Assembly (NCBI RefSeq): GCF_018882335.1
Contig: NZ_JACVOS010000005.1
Location: 124,001 to 188,000 of the forward strand
Source of the DNA: Polynucleobacter sp. AM-25C3
Lineage (GTDB): Bacteria > Pseudomonadota > Gammaproteobacteria > Burkholderiales > Burkholderiaceae
Length of the DNA: 64,000 nt
Direction of reading: 5' to 3'
Below the pieces are notes generated by a model. It did not search any database. It was given only the letters and a program-made list of their open reading frames with translations, and was not told the DNA's origin. The translations under genes and the position numbers were made by a program. This document shows positions 1 through 8,444 of this stretch, one piece after another (within the stretch, counting starts at the first letter, position 1; each line of letters opens with the position of its first letter).

Positions 1-1
1 T

Positions 2-211
2 AGCGAGCGCGTTGATATTGAAACCTTTGCGGCGGAGGATGCTGTATTGGATGGTGATATCAGCAAAGAATTCAAGCCCACCTTAGAGCAGTTAAATAGT
101 AAACACCAGGGATATGTTGAGAGACCTGCTTATAGGCCTATTACTAAGTTTGAGAACCGAGGGCTGAAGCTTGGTCACGGCGTATGGGATTTGGTTTACA
201 AGAAAAAATAA
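2..211 (+). CDS. trmB: tRNA (guanine-N7)-methyltransferase, C-terminal fragment
   Basis: Only the last 69 codons lie in the window; the gene enters from the left and ends at TAA 209-211. The tail reads [10 protein letters not shown] followed by [10 protein letters not shown]. This closely resembles the C-terminus of TrmB, which forms m7G46 in the variable loop of tRNAs using S-adenosylmethionine. The SAM-binding core is outside the window, so the call rests on this conserved tail alone. It converges on gabD across a hairpin. Confidence 0.8.
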   Translation, partial: SERVDIETFAAEDAVLDGDISKEFKPTLEQLNSKHQGYVERPAYRPITKFENRGLKLGHGVWDLVYKKK

Positions 212-225
212 AATAAGAATTAGTT

Positions 226-261
226 AATCGATAAAGTTGCTAATCAGCAGCTTTATCGATT
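226..261. terminator. bidirectional hairpin between trmB and gabD
   Basis: A stem of 11 perfect pairs (AATCGATAAAG with CTTTATCGATT), a T-G wobble and 4 more pairs closes on a 4-base loop. It lies between two convergent genes. There is no strong T-run on the + side. Read on the - strand, the bases after the stem are T-rich, so it may serve gabD better than trmB. Confidence 0.55.
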
Positions 262-279
262 GGACTTTAGTGTTTACTT

Positions 280-1758
280 CTAGAGTCCCAGGCAAACATA
301 TTTGAGTTCCAAGTATTCATCCATGCCATAGATGCTACCTTCGCGCCCCAAGCCTGACTGCTTCACACCACCAAAGGGGCCCACTTCATTTGAAATAATT
401 CCGGAGTTGACGCCAACTATGCCGTACTCAAGCGCTTCAGCAGCCTTCCAAACGCGACCAATATCACGACTGTAAAAATAGGAGGCCAATCCAAACTGAC
501 TATTGTTGGCCAGCCTGATTACTTCCTCATCGCTTTCAAAAGAAATGATAGGCGCCACTGGTCCAAAGGTTTCTTCATATGTGATGAGCATGTCATTGGT
601 GACATTCGACAAAATAGTGGGCTCATAAAAAGTGCCACCCAAAGCAGAGGGCTTACCACCAGTTATGAGCTTGGCACCTTTGCTTAGTGCATCGGCTACA
701 TGCCTTTCTACTTTCTCTAATGCGGCTTGCTCAATGAGGGGGCCTTGAGTAGTACCGGGCTCCATACCATTGCCAACCTTGATTAACTGAATCGCTTTAG
801 CAAATTTTTCAACAAACTCACCTTGAACTTTTTTGTGCACATAAAAACGATTTGCGCAGACACAGGTTTGCCCCGAGTTGCGGTATTTGGATGCCATCGC
901 GCCTGAAACAGCTGCATCGATATCGGCATCTTCAAAAACAATAAAAGGTGCATGACCACCGAGTTCTAGACCCAATTTTTTTACCGTAGGGGCGCATTGC
1001 GCCATCAAGGTACGCCCAACCTCAGTTGACCCTGTGAATGAAAGATGGCGAACCGTGGTCGAAGCGCAAAGTGTTTTACCAATGACAATCGAGTGGTCAG
1101 AATCTGCCGTCAAAATATTAATCACGCCCGCAGGAACGCCGGCACGCTGGGCAAGTTCGGCAAGTGCTAAGGCGCTCAGCGGGGTCAGCTCTGCTGGCTT
1201 GATCACAATGGTGCAGCCAGCTGCCATTGCTGGTGCAATCTTGCGCGTAATCATCGCAATTGGGAAATTCCAGGGAGTGATCGCCACACAAACCCCAATG
1301 GGTTGTTTCATGACGATCATGCGCTTATCACTCCAGGTAGTGCTCGGAATGGCTCCGGCAACTCGTTTTGCTTCTTCAGCAAACCACTCTACAAAAGAAG
1401 CACCATAAGCCACTTCACCTGCTGCCTCAACCAAGGGCTTGCCTTGCTCCAATGTCATGAGGGTAGCGAGATCTTGGGTATTTTCAATGATGAGATCAAA
1501 CCATTTGCGCATTACATTGGCACGCTCCTTTCCGGTCTTGCTCTTCCAAGACTGAAAGGCTTGCTCTGCAGCATGAATGGCTAGCTCGGCATCTTGTGGC
1601 TCAAGATTGCTTACCTCAGCTATGAGCTCTCCAGTAGCAGGATTGTGAACTGCAAAAGTTCCTCCTGAGCCAGTTTTAAACCAGGCGCCATTAATGAAGG
1701 CTTCCTCTTTAAATAGACTTGGATCTTTGAGTAAGTTGCGGATATCAGTTTTTTGCAT
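280..1758 (-). CDS. gabD: NADP+-dependent succinate-semialdehyde dehydrogenase
   Basis: This 492-residue aldehyde dehydrogenase is the usual GabD length. It oxidises succinate semialdehyde to succinate in the cytosol, the last step of GABA breakdown. Family residues are visible: Asn164 in TPWNFP, Lys187 in KPAE (cofactor), FTGSTEVGR at 241-249, the general base Glu265 in ELGG, and the catalytic Cys299 in GQTC. No gabT or gabP is adjacent, so in vivo it may also handle glutarate semialdehyde or related aldehydes. It is a single gene, convergent with trmB and separated from nusB by a terminator. Confidence 0.92.
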   Translation of the reverse strand: MQKTDIRNLLKDPSLFKEEAFINGAWFKTGSGGTFAVHNPATGELIAEVSNLEPQDAELAIHAAEQAFQSWKSKTGKERANVMRKWFDLIIENTQDLATLMTLEQGKPLVEAAGEVAYGASFVEWFAEEAKRVAGAIPSTTWSDKRMIVMKQPIGVCVAITPWNFPIAMITRKIAPAMAAGCTIVIKPAELTPLSALALAELAQRAGVPAGVINILTADSDHSIVIGKTLCASTTVRHLSFTGSTEVGRTLMAQCAPTVKKLGLELGGHAPFIVFEDADIDAAVSGAMASKYRNSGQTCVCANRFYVHKKVQGEFVEKFAKAIQLIKVGNGMEPGTTQGPLIEQAALEKVERHVADALSKGAKLITGGKPSALGGTFYEPTILSNVTNDMLITYEETFGPVAPIISFESDEEVIRLANNSQFGLASYFYSRDIGRVWKAAEALEYGIVGVNSGIISNEVGPFGGVKQSGLGREGSIYGMDEYLELKYVCLGL

Positions 1759-1831
1759 GACGAAGTCTCTTGGTGTAGCGGTCTGTTTTTATTTTATCCC
1801 CCAGTGTAGTTTGGATTGCATTATGGTTCCG

Positions 1832-1872
1832 GGAAAATAAAACCCCCTGGACTTCATTGGAAGTGCAGGGGG
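1832..1872 (-). terminator. Rho-independent terminator of ribBA-ribH-nusB
   Basis: On the - strand a strong stem (ACCCCCT paired with AGGGGGT, extended by GAAGT/ACTTC with a small internal mismatch) is followed by TTTTATTTT. It lies 22 bases past the nusB stop and closes the leftward riboflavin operon. Confidence 0.8.
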
Positions 1873-1893
1873 TAATTATGAGTGGAGCTTGGT

Positions 1894-2397
1894 TTAGCTA
1901 GACTGCATCTCAGTACTACGCAATTGTTGGGCTAAGAGGTCCAGAACGCCATTGACATACTTATGGCCATCAGTACCGCCAAAAGTTTTGGCGAGTTCAA
2001 CAGCTTCATTGATGGCCACTTTATAGGGAACGGCTAAGTCGATCGCTAGCTCATAAGTGCCAATGAGTAATGCAGCATGCTCCACTGGAGAGAGCTCATT
2101 AATGGGTCGGTCAAGGGCTGGGGTAATAATGCCCTCCAGTTCATCAGTGTGCTCCAATACCCCAGAAAAAATTCCCTGAAATAAATCATGCTGGCAACGA
2201 CGAAAGCCTGGGTCCTCGGCGAGCTGTTTGGCGATAGCTGCAGCATTGGGCAGGCTGCCTGCACGACGCATTACCAGGCTTTGGTAAACGCCTTGTAAAG
2301 CATATTCACGGGCGCGACGACGTGGTGTCAAGGAGCGCTTAGGCGCACTAGCTACCGGGGTTTGTGGATTAACGGGGTTCTTTGTCATATCAATCAT
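1894..2397 (-). CDS. nusB: transcription antitermination factor NusB
   Basis: 167 residues. The core NusB fold begins near residue 27 ([14 protein letters not shown]) and ends with the conserved [21 protein letters not shown] region. NusB binds boxA RNA with NusE (S10) during rRNA antitermination. The N-terminus is about 25 residues longer than the E. coli protein, Pro/Ala-rich and probably disordered. The start codon overlaps the ribH stop as ATGA, so the two are translationally coupled. The pairing ribH-nusB is widespread in Proteobacteria. Confidence 0.93.
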   Translation of the reverse strand: MIDMTKNPVNPQTPVASAPKRSLTPRRRAREYALQGVYQSLVMRRAGSLPNAAAIAKQLAEDPGFRRCQHDLFQGIFSGVLEHTDELEGIITPALDRPINELSPVEHAALLIGTYELAIDLAVPYKVAINEAVELAKTFGGTDGHKYVNGVLDLLAQQLRSTEMQSS

Positions 2398-2912
2398 TGC
2401 TCTTCTGAAGGATTGATTTGAAAATCAATATCGGGTGTAAGGGCTAAAGCGAGGTTAGCCATTTCTACTACAGCCTTGGCACAATCAGCACCCTTCACTT
2501 GAACGCGCACTTGCGCTTGCTCATCGGTTTCACAGGTGAGCACGCCATTAGCAATCGGCAGGCCAGAATCAATGGAGATGCGGGTGATGCCCGAGGCAGA
2601 CTCATTAGAAACTAATTCAAAGTGGTAAGTCTCGCCACGAATCACTGCGCCAAGAGCAACTAAACCATCAAACTCGCCAGTTTCCGCCATTTTTTGGAGT
2701 GCGAATGGGATTTCCAATGCACCCGGTACGGTGACCAGCTTAATGTCGGATTGAGATACACCCAGCTTGATGAGCTCCTCAATGCAGGCAGTTGTTAAGG
2801 CAACACAGTGCTCTTCATTGAAGCGCGCTTGTACGATCCCTACACGAAGATCTTGGCCATTGAGATCGGCCTCTAAAACGCCTACAGCTTGTTCATTATT
2901 AGATGTGGTCAT
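2394..2912 (-). CDS. ribH: 6,7-dimethyl-8-ribityllumazine synthase
   Basis: RibH condenses 5-amino-6-ribitylaminouracil with 3,4-dihydroxy-2-butanone 4-phosphate, the penultimate riboflavin step. Visible family segments are [24 protein letters not shown] (with the conserved His) and [15 protein letters not shown] prefer ATG 2912 (172 residues), which sits 13 bases past the ribBA stop. A longer frame opens with TTG at 2942 and overlaps ribBA by 17 bases; neither start has a strong ribosome site. It is co-transcribed between ribBA and nusB. Confidence 0.92.
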   Translation of the reverse strand: MTTSNNEQAVGVLEADLNGQDLRVGIVQARFNEEHCVALTTACIEELIKLGVSQSDIKLVTVPGALEIPFALQKMAETGEFDGLVALGAVIRGETYHFELVSNESASGITRISIDSGLPIANGVLTCETDEQAQVRVQVKGADCAKAVVEMANLALALTPDIDFQINPSEEQ

Positions 2913-2925
2913 AACTTGAGATTGC

Positions 2926-4065
2926 TTATTGATTGGGTTCAAAGGGGATATAGCCCGTTACTTCAAGCTTGTATCCGGAGAGGCTTGGAACCGGGCTGGG
3001 GTTAGCAAGCAAACGCATTTTGCCAACGCCGATATCTTTCAGGATTTGTGCGCCGATGCCATAGCTGCGGAAATCTGTTTTGCGGGTTAAGGGTTTTTCT
3101 GCTGATTCAGCATGAGTGCCGTTGAGTTTATGAAACTGCGCTAACCAATCAGCATCGTTGGGTGATGCAATACCAGAGGCATTTAATAGGACGGCTACAC
3201 CTGCTGGGGCTGATGCTAATTTCTGCAAAGCCTGAGCAAGAGGCCAAGAGTGGGTGCTGACATCGGCTTCTAGGAAATCGATTACCGTTACAGGCTCATG
3301 AACACGCACTAAGGTCTCTTCAGTTTCTGAGGGCTTGCCGTGTACCAGCGCTAAATGAATACAAGAGCTTGGCGTATCGCGGTAGATGATTCCGTGGAAC
3401 TTCCCCCAGGGAGTGTTGAACTCACGTTCACCTTCGCGAACCACAATACTTTCATTTTGACTGCGGTATTGAATGAGGTCAGCAATGCTGCCAATCTTTA
3501 ATTGATGTTCTTTTGCAAACTCGAGCAAGTCTGGCAATCGCGCCATACTGCCATCATCTTTCATGATTTCGCAAATCACAGCGGTGGGGGAGCAACCAGC
3601 CATAGAGGCCAAATCACAGCCGGCTTCAGTATGTCCAGAGCGAATGAGTACGCCACCGGGCTGAGCCATTAATGGAAAGATATGACCTGGCTGAACCAGG
3701 TCATTGGGTTTTGCGTTTGCGGCAACTGCCGTCTTGATAGTGTGCGCGCGATCTGCTGCAGAGATGCCAGTGGTAACTCCGCTGGCTGCCTCAATCGAAA
3801 CAGTAAAGTTAGTTCCCATCGAGGTGCCGTTATCCCTCACCATTAAAGGCAAGTTGATTTGTTGGCAGCGTTCGCGCGTCAAGGTAAGGCAAATTAAGCC
3901 ACGACCATGCTTGGCCATAAAGTTCACGGCTTCTGGAGTGACATGATCGGCAGCGAGTACTAAATCACCTTCATTCTCGCGATCTTCTTCGTCGACCAGA
4001 ATGACCATCTTGCCAGCTTTGAGCTCAGCAACAATTTCTTCTGTGGAGGCGAGGGTATTTTGCAT
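2926..4065 (-). CDS. ribBA: 3,4-dihydroxy-2-butanone 4-phosphate synthase with a degenerate GTP cyclohydrolase II domain
   Basis: 379 residues in two domains. Residues 1-205 are Rib[13 protein letters not shown], the HGRGLICL segment and the HTEAGCDL motif are intact, so ribulose 5-phosphate should be converted to the butanone phosphate used by RibH. Residues 210-379 align with RibA in fold, but the cysteines that bind the catalytic zinc in true RibA (ECLTGD...CDC) are missing. That stretch here is [20 protein letters not shown]. The second domain is therefore unlikely to open GTP, and a separate ribA is expected elsewhere. First gene of the leftward operon. No FMN-riboswitch core is visible upstream. 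Confidence 0.9.
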   Translation of the reverse strand: MQNTLASTEEIVAELKAGKMVILVDEEDRENEGDLVLAADHVTPEAVNFMAKHGRGLICLTLTRERCQQINLPLMVRDNGTSMGTNFTVSIEAASGVTTGISAADRAHTIKTAVAANAKPNDLVQPGHIFPLMAQPGGVLIRSGHTEAGCDLASMAGCSPTAVICEIMKDDGSMARLPDLLEFAKEHQLKIGSIADLIQYRSQNESIVVREGEREFNTPWGKFHGIIYRDTPSSCIHLALVHGKPSETEETLVRVHEPVTVIDFLEADVSTHSWPLAQALQKLASAPAGVAVLLNASGIASPNDADWLAQFHKLNGTHAESAEKPLTRKTDFRSYGIGAQILKDIGVGKMRLLANPSPVPSLSGYKLEVTGYIPFEPNQ

Positions 4066-4166
4066 AGCCTTCTATTTTAAGCTGAGGAGGGGGTTTTAGG
4101 GCTGCAGTTCTAGATCCCCTGAAATATTCCTCTATATCCACCATTTCTGACGACTGGGACCTATTA

Positions 4167-4206
4167 AAAGCATTTTTTCGCCGACTTATTCTCGAGAAAA
4201 TGCTTT
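4167..4206 (+). promoter_or_regulatory. inverted repeat covering the ribosome-binding region of the pilin operon
   Basis: AAAGCATTTT (4167-4176) and AAAATGCTTT (4197-4206) form a perfect 10-base inverted repeat around a 20-base loop. The right arm ends one base before the start codon at 4207. There is no good Shine-Dalgarno; the only purine-rich bases (GAGAAAA) lie in the loop and right arm. It could limit translation of the first minor pilin or simply be an AT-rich operator. Confidence 0.35.
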
Positions 4207-4479
4207 ATGCCTGAGTCTATTCAGAAATTGATCATCGTCAGCGAATTAGGGGGACAGGCCAAAGGATTTATTTTGTTTGAGGTTCTGATAGCCATGGGAC
4301 TAGTCACTACAAGTTGGATCGCCCTAGGTAATTCCTATCAGTACCAAATATTGCGTTTAGGGCAGCTACAAGAGCAGCGGGTAAAAATGAAAAAAGAGGT
4401 GGACCAGCACGAGATTTCTGTATTTTCTGCCCCCCCGATTGAACAATGCAAACCCAGTCTCAAGAAAGCCAGCAAATGA
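4207..4479 (+). CDS. PilV-like minor type IV prepilin (short)
   Basis: 90 residues with a class III prepilin signal: a leader ending in KG, then FILFEVLIAMG with Phe at +1 and Glu at +5, followed by one hydrophobic helix. This matches minor pilins of the PilV/PilI type that prime type IV pilus assembly after processing by PilD. The protein is very short, with only about 50 residues of charged tail after the helix. First gene of a four-gene cluster overlapping the next gene. Family assignment to PilV rests on position and signal. Confidence 0.65.
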   Translation: MPESIQKLIIVSELGGQAKGFILFEVLIAMGLVTTSWIALGNSYQYQILRLGQLQEQRVKMKKEVDQHEISVFSAPPIEQCKPSLKKASK

Positions 4480-5102
4480 ATCTATTGGAGTGTCTCGTCG
4501 GTCTCGCCCTATCTCTAGTATTGGTCGCACCCTTGATAAAAAATAGTGGTGAATTCATTGCCAAGCATGTTGAGTATGAAAAATCCCAGTCCCTTGCTAC
4601 TGAAGCGGATCGTGCCCTGGAATTGATTGGCCGCGCGATACGGATGGCGGGTTATCAGAATGCAAAATCACCAATCTCATCTGGTAGAAAAAATACCGCG
4701 TCGAGTGATTTCATCCGCGTTCAAAAAAATAGCGGATACAAGGGATCTGATGAATTGCTGGTGAAATACCAACTCTCTTCGGGGATTGATTTTGACTGCA
4801 TTGGTAATACCTTGTCAAAAGAGCGCACCAAAAATGGCATGACTCAGCAGGGATTTTTAGTGGATCGGCAAGCGTCTGTACCGAAAGATATGCGGCTAAA
4901 TGGAGGGTCTTTGATCTGCCAATCCTTGGATCGACAAGGGCGATTGCAAAACACAACTCTTATGAATGGCGTAGATCTGCTGGCAATCGAGGAACTACCA
5001 GCCAATACAGGCCGAGCCTTTAGGGTAAGACTGCTGATGACTGATGGCCGCTCGATCAACAAAGAATTTGAGCGCACCTTTGCGTCGCGCAATCTGCTGT
5101 GA
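4446..5102 (+). CDS. PilW-like minor pilin
   Basis: 218 residues: a hydrophobic N-terminal helix (LLECLVGLALSLVLVAP), then a region typical of PilW (EADRALELIGRAIRMAGYQNA) and a Cys-containing globular domain. The signal is odd: the residue before the mature start is Gln, not Gly (ESQQ then MNLLE), and the leader has no Lys or Arg. A second ATG at 4476 overlaps the previous stop as ATGA and would give a protein with no leader. Both starts are possible. The gene overlaps its neighbours on both sides. Confidence 0.65.
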   Translation: MQTQSQESQQMNLLECLVGLALSLVLVAPLIKNSGEFIAKHVEYEKSQSLATEADRALELIGRAIRMAGYQNAKSPISSGRKNTASSDFIRVQKNSGYKGSDELLVKYQLSSGIDFDCIGNTLSKERTKNGMTQQGFLVDRQASVPKDMRLNGGSLICQSLDRQGRLQNTTLMNGVDLLAIEELPANTGRAFRVRLLMTDGRSINKEFERTFASRNLL

Positions 5103-5428
5103 TTATTGCCTGGGTCTTATCGCTTTTGATCTTGCTATCTTCATTAGTGATGCACTTAGAGCGCTTAGCTGCGCTTGAGATTATTGGCGCCAATACTTTT
5201 GTGGAGACGCATAAACAATTTATTGCTGCTGAAAAAGCAATTTTGGAATGCGAGCAGCATCTTTCCAAGATTGCCATTCTAGACAATGCTTCTTGCCATA
5301 TTCAATCTACTGGAAAAAATCTATGGCTGATATCTAGCAAAGGACGGCCAAGATTGGAGGTGCTTGTATTTTTGGATGAGAAAACCCAGATGGCAACACG
5401 CTTAAATTGGCGGCAGAACTTTGAATAA
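5099..5428 (+). CDS. PilX-like minor pilin
   Basis: 109 residues starting at GTG, which overlaps the previous stop as GTGA. A single hydrophobic helix (IIAWVLSLLILLSSLVMHLE) begins almost at residue 1, followed by a helical segment and a small domain with two cysteines (Cys at ECEQH and SCHIQ). Size, position after a PilW-like gene and the SLLILLSS helix suggest a PilX-type minor pilin. There is no recognisable prepilin leader, so processing by PilD is uncertain. Confidence 0.5.
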   Translation: MIIAWVLSLLILLSSLVMHLERLAALEIIGANTFVETHKQFIAAEKAILECEQHLSKIAILDNASCHIQSTGKNLWLISSKGRPRLEVLVFLDEKTQMATRLNWRQNFE

Positions 5429-5969
5429 GAAAGAGAGCGGCAGCAGTCTACTGGAGTTGATGGCAGTCGTACTGATTATTGCCATCATTGCCGTTTCGGC
5501 AATGCCCTTATTACATAAACAAATGGCTGCTCGAGAAATTGACATCATTGCAAGACGTTTTATTGCGCATGCCCAATTTGCAAGAGCGCAAGCACTTACT
5601 TTGGGGATGTCAGTACAGATCTCTCCTGCAAAAGACAATCTGTGGGAAGAGGGTTGGGTAGTTAAAAGTGGCTGTGAAGATCGTCAACCAAAATCTACCT
5701 GCCTTGAGCGGCTTTGGTTTTCTCAAGGCGATATTGCACCGGTGTATTTCAAGGGTGGGGGTAAACAATTTATCGACCCCCATTCTTCTAGGCGGGGGAT
5801 TGCCTTCAATGCGGCGGGGGCAGCTAAAATAGCCCAAGGTGGGTTTGTAGCCAACCGATTGGTATTGGGTCATGACCAAGATTCACGGCTGGAGCGGCAG
5901 TTGATATTGAGCAGTGGGGGTCGCTGGAGAATCTGTGACCCTATTAAGGATGCAAAAGCCTGTAGGTAA
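5421..5969 (+). CDS. FimT/GspH-type pseudopilin
   Basis: 182 residues from a TTG start overlapping the previous gene by 8 bases. The leader MNKKESG is followed by SSLLELMAVVLIIAIIAV, with Glu at +5, a textbook class III signal. The rest matches the FimT/GspH fold: the ARRFIAHAQFARAQALTLG helix and a beta-rich tail ending in GGRWRICD. It is probably a minor component at the tip of the type IV pilus. It ends the cluster 47 bases before the ATG of ribD and may be co-transcribed with it. Confidence 0.75.
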   Translation: MNKKESGSSLLELMAVVLIIAIIAVSAMPLLHKQMAAREIDIIARRFIAHAQFARAQALTLGMSVQISPAKDNLWEEGWVVKSGCEDRQPKSTCLERLWFSQGDIAPVYFKGGGKQFIDPHSSRRGIAFNAAGAAKIAQGGFVANRLVLGHDQDSRLERQLILSSGGRWRICDPIKDAKACR

Positions 5970-6016
5970 GGTCGGTAAATTTGCCGCTTTCTGTCGCAAT
6001 CGGTTTTAATAGACCC

Positions 6017-7132
6017 ATGTACACCGCAGTCGACCGCCAATTTATGAGCGAGGCATTAGCCGAAGCTCAAAAAGCCTTATATCTATCCAACCCCAATCCT
6101 CGGGTGGGATGCGTCATCGTTAAGGGCGGCGAAGTCATTGGCCGTGGGTATACCCAAAAAGTGGGTGCCTCCCATGCAGAGGTTCAGGCATTGGCCGATG
6201 TAACTTCTAATGGTTTTGACCCTGTTGGATCAACGGTATACGTGACCTTGGAGCCTTGCAACCACACGGGCAGAACGCCACCATGTGTAGACGCTTTAAT
6301 TGCTGCCAAGCCGGCTATGGTGATTGCAGCGATGTCAGACCCCAATCCTCTTGTTGGCGGCAAAGGGCTTGAGCGATTAAAGGCCGCTGGCATTGATGTG
6401 CGTTGCGGTTTATTGGAGTCTGAGGCTCAAGCCGTAAACCAGGGATTTATTTCTAGGATGACTCGGGGCTTGCCTTGGGTCCGCTTGAAAATGGCTGCTA
6501 GTTTGGATGGTAAGACGGCTTTGCCGAATGGTCAAAGCCAATGGATAACCGGACCGCTAGCTAGAGCGGATGGTCACCATTGGCGCGCTCAAGCCTGTGC
6601 CATTTTGACTGGGGTTGGTACGGTGAGGGAGGATGACCCAAGTCTCAACGTCAGAGATGTCGAGACTGAGCGCCAGCCCTGGAAAATCATTGTCGACTCC
6701 AAACTAGAGACGCCACTCGATGCCAAGGTATTGCAGAATTTAGATCAGGCGGGTGCAATATTAGTCTGCGCTTCATTGGATTCTCAGGAGAGTCAACAGA
6801 AGGCGAGAGTATTTGAGGCTCTGGGTATTGAGGTGATTGCGATGGCCAATGCCCATGGCAAAGTAGATTTGCCCAAGCTCTTTGCCTATTTAGCAAAAGA
6901 GCGTCATATGAATGAAATTCATGTTGAAGCAGGGTTTAAATTGAATGGCTCCCTGCTGAGAGAAGATTGCGTTGATGAGCTCTTGCTCTATTACGCACCT
7001 TTCTTCATGGGTGAGGGTATTGGGATGGCCAACATCTCCCCATTGACATCTTTGGATCAGCGTCAGGATTGGCAACTTATCGATCAAAGCCTGTTTGGTT
7101 CCGATCTTCGTTTGCGCCTCTGTAAGAAATAA
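6017..7132 (+). CDS. ribD: bifunctional riboflavin deaminase/reductase RibD
   Basis: RibD deaminates the pyrimidine product of GTP cyclohydrolase II and reduces its ribose to ribityl. The N-terminal deaminase shows NPNPRVGCVIV, the zinc His in HAEVQA and the zinc Cys pair in EPCNHTGRTPPC. The C-terminal reductase opens with LKMAASLDGKTA and SQWITG. I start at ATG 6017 (371 residues, MYTAVDRQFM) as in homologues; an in-frame TTG at 5981 would add 12 unlikely residues. It is 69 bases ahead of ribE. Confidence 0.93.
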   Translation: MYTAVDRQFMSEALAEAQKALYLSNPNPRVGCVIVKGGEVIGRGYTQKVGASHAEVQALADVTSNGFDPVGSTVYVTLEPCNHTGRTPPCVDALIAAKPAMVIAAMSDPNPLVGGKGLERLKAAGIDVRCGLLESEAQAVNQGFISRMTRGLPWVRLKMAASLDGKTALPNGQSQWITGPLARADGHHWRAQACAILTGVGTVREDDPSLNVRDVETERQPWKIIVDSKLETPLDAKVLQNLDQAGAILVCASLDSQESQQKARVFEALGIEVIAMANAHGKVDLPKLFAYLAKERHMNEIHVEAGFKLNGSLLREDCVDELLLYYAPFFMGEGIGMANISPLTSLDQRQDWQLIDQSLFGSDLRLRLCKK

Positions 7133-7201
7133 ACCAAAAAAGATACGCAGCAAGTGCATTCGATTTAAAGCCTACTCATAAACCCCATCTACAATCCCAC
7201 T

Positions 7202-7822
7202 ATGTTTACTGGAATCATTACCGCTGTTGGTCAAATTAAAAGCGCTCAAGCTAAAGGCGATGGCCTGCACTTGGTAGTAGAAGTACCTTCTGGGTATCTC
7301 AATGATGTTGCGCTGGGCGATAGCATTGCTATTCAGGGTGCATGCATGACCGCAACAGAATTTACTGGCAATACTTTTGCTTTAGATATCTCACGCGAGT
7401 CTTTAAATAAGACGGTTGGCTTAGACAAAGTGGGCCCAGTCAATCTAGAAAAGGCGTTGCATTTAAATGATCGCTTGGGTGGTCACCTAGTAAGTGGGCA
7501 TGTTGATGGTATGGGGAAGGTGGCACATTTTGCCGCTGTTGCTGACGATGCTTATGGTTCTTGGTTGCTAAAGATCGAAGCGCCCAAAGAGCTGGCGCCA
7601 TTCTTGGCCTATAAGGGATCGATTGTTGTCAACGGTGTTTCGTTAACTGTGAATAAAACCGAAGACACGGCAAATTCCTGTGTAATTGATATCAACCTCA
7701 TTCCCCATACTTTACAAAGTACAACACTTGGGAATCTCAAGGAAGGTGATGCAGTTAATCTTGAAGTAGATTTGATTGCACGTTATGTTGCGCGCATGAT
7801 GGAAACGCAAGCTCCTCAGTAG
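7202..7822 (+). CDS. ribE: riboflavin synthase, alpha subunit
   Basis: 206 residues with the two-fold repeated lumazine-binding domain: MFTGIITAVGQI opens the first barrel and DRLGGHLVSGHVDG opens the second. It dismutates two lumazine molecules into riboflavin plus the RibH substrate. Length and the MFTGI start are standard. With ribD it forms the rightward half of the riboflavin locus. It ends one base before a convergent toxin gene. Confidence 0.93.
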   Translation: MFTGIITAVGQIKSAQAKGDGLHLVVEVPSGYLNDVALGDSIAIQGACMTATEFTGNTFALDISRESLNKTVGLDKVGPVNLEKALHLNDRLGGHLVSGHVDGMGKVAHFAAVADDAYGSWLLKIEAPKELAPFLAYKGSIVVNGVSLTVNKTEDTANSCVIDINLIPHTLQSTTLGNLKEGDAVNLEVDLIARYVARMMETQAPQ

Positions 7823-7823
7823 T

Positions 7824-8114
7824 TCATTTTCTACTGCTTGCTTTTTGGTAAACCTCAGATTGATTCCGTTTTCCAACGGCAACAATTAATATGACCAGCT
7901 TATGGTCGATAACCTCGTATACCAGTCTATACCCTAGGGTTGCGAGTTTTATCTTGTAGAAATCATCTAAATCTCCATGGAGTTTTGCTGACGGCACTCT
8001 AGGATTTTGAATTCGTTTTTCAAGCTGTTTTTTGAACTGGCTACGAACTGAATTATCTAATTTCTTCCACTCTTTTAAGGCTAGTACATGAAACTCAATG
8101 CTAAAGGTCGTCAA
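7824..8114 (-). CDS. RelE/StbE-family mRNA-interferase toxin
   Basis: 96 residues of the RelE fold: the LKEWKKLD helix, then RIQNPRVPSAKLHGDLDDFYKIKLATLGYRL, and a basic tail VAVGKRNQSEVY. Family members cut mRNA in the ribosomal A site. The start is TTG at 8114, inside the last codons of the upstream antitoxin (14-base overlap), so the antitoxin is made first. The C-terminal Arg/Lys residues typical of active enzymes are present. Confidence 0.85.
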   Translation of the reverse strand: MTTFSIEFHVLALKEWKKLDNSVRSQFKKQLEKRIQNPRVPSAKLHGDLDDFYKIKLATLGYRLVYEVIDHKLVILIVAVGKRNQSEVYQKASSRK

Positions 8115-8355
8115 GCTTAACCTTTACAGTTTTTCCGCCACTTCTAGTCTTAATCGTTTTGATAAGGGAGAGGTCATCCAATAAATCTAACAATGCCTCA
8201 TATGCTTTTGCTGATAAGAGATAGGCCTCGGGCTTATTGTGATTAAGTACTGCCACTGGTAGGTCACCGGCAATTTCCAAGATTTTGCTTGGATTGCGCC
8301 TGAGGTCTGTCATGCTGACAGTCGTTTTTGCGTGAATTGTTTGTGTAATACTCAT
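8101..8355 (-). CDS. Phd/YefM-family antitoxin
   Basis: 84 residues. The N-terminal DNA-binding half (VSMTDLRRNPSKILEIAGDLPVAVL then PEAYLLSAKAYEALL) is the Phd/YefM fold, closest in style to StbD. The C-terminus (KTIKTRSGGKTVKVKLDDL) should wrap the toxin. It precedes and overlaps the RelE-like toxin and is expected to autorepress the pair through the promoter just upstream. Confidence 0.85.
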   Translation of the reverse strand: MSITQTIHAKTTVSMTDLRRNPSKILEIAGDLPVAVLNHNKPEAYLLSAKAYEALLDLLDDLSLIKTIKTRSGGKTVKVKLDDL

Positions 8356-8379
8356 AATAAATTGCCCATAATTTGGTGC

Positions 8380-8408
8380 ATTATTATGCTTTTTTTACAA
8401 AAAGTCAA
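8380..8408 (-). promoter_or_regulatory. promoter and probable operator of the Phd-RelE pair
   Basis: On the - strand TTGACT (8403-8408) is separated by 17 bases from TAATAA (8380-8385). The -10 lies within GCAT-4-ATGC (8377-8388), an inverted repeat. A wider CATAAT...ATTATG repeat extends toward the gene. The overlap of palindrome and -10 suits autorepression by the antitoxin. Confidence 0.55.
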
Positions 8409-8444
8409 ACCCTGAAAAGGGAAGGGCTTTGATGCGGTGGGGGC

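Noticed and set aside
4066..4206. Possible FMN riboswitch before ribBA
   Set aside because: The conserved RFN core (AGGGTGCAA...CCGGCGGT-type blocks) is not visible on the - strand in this gap.
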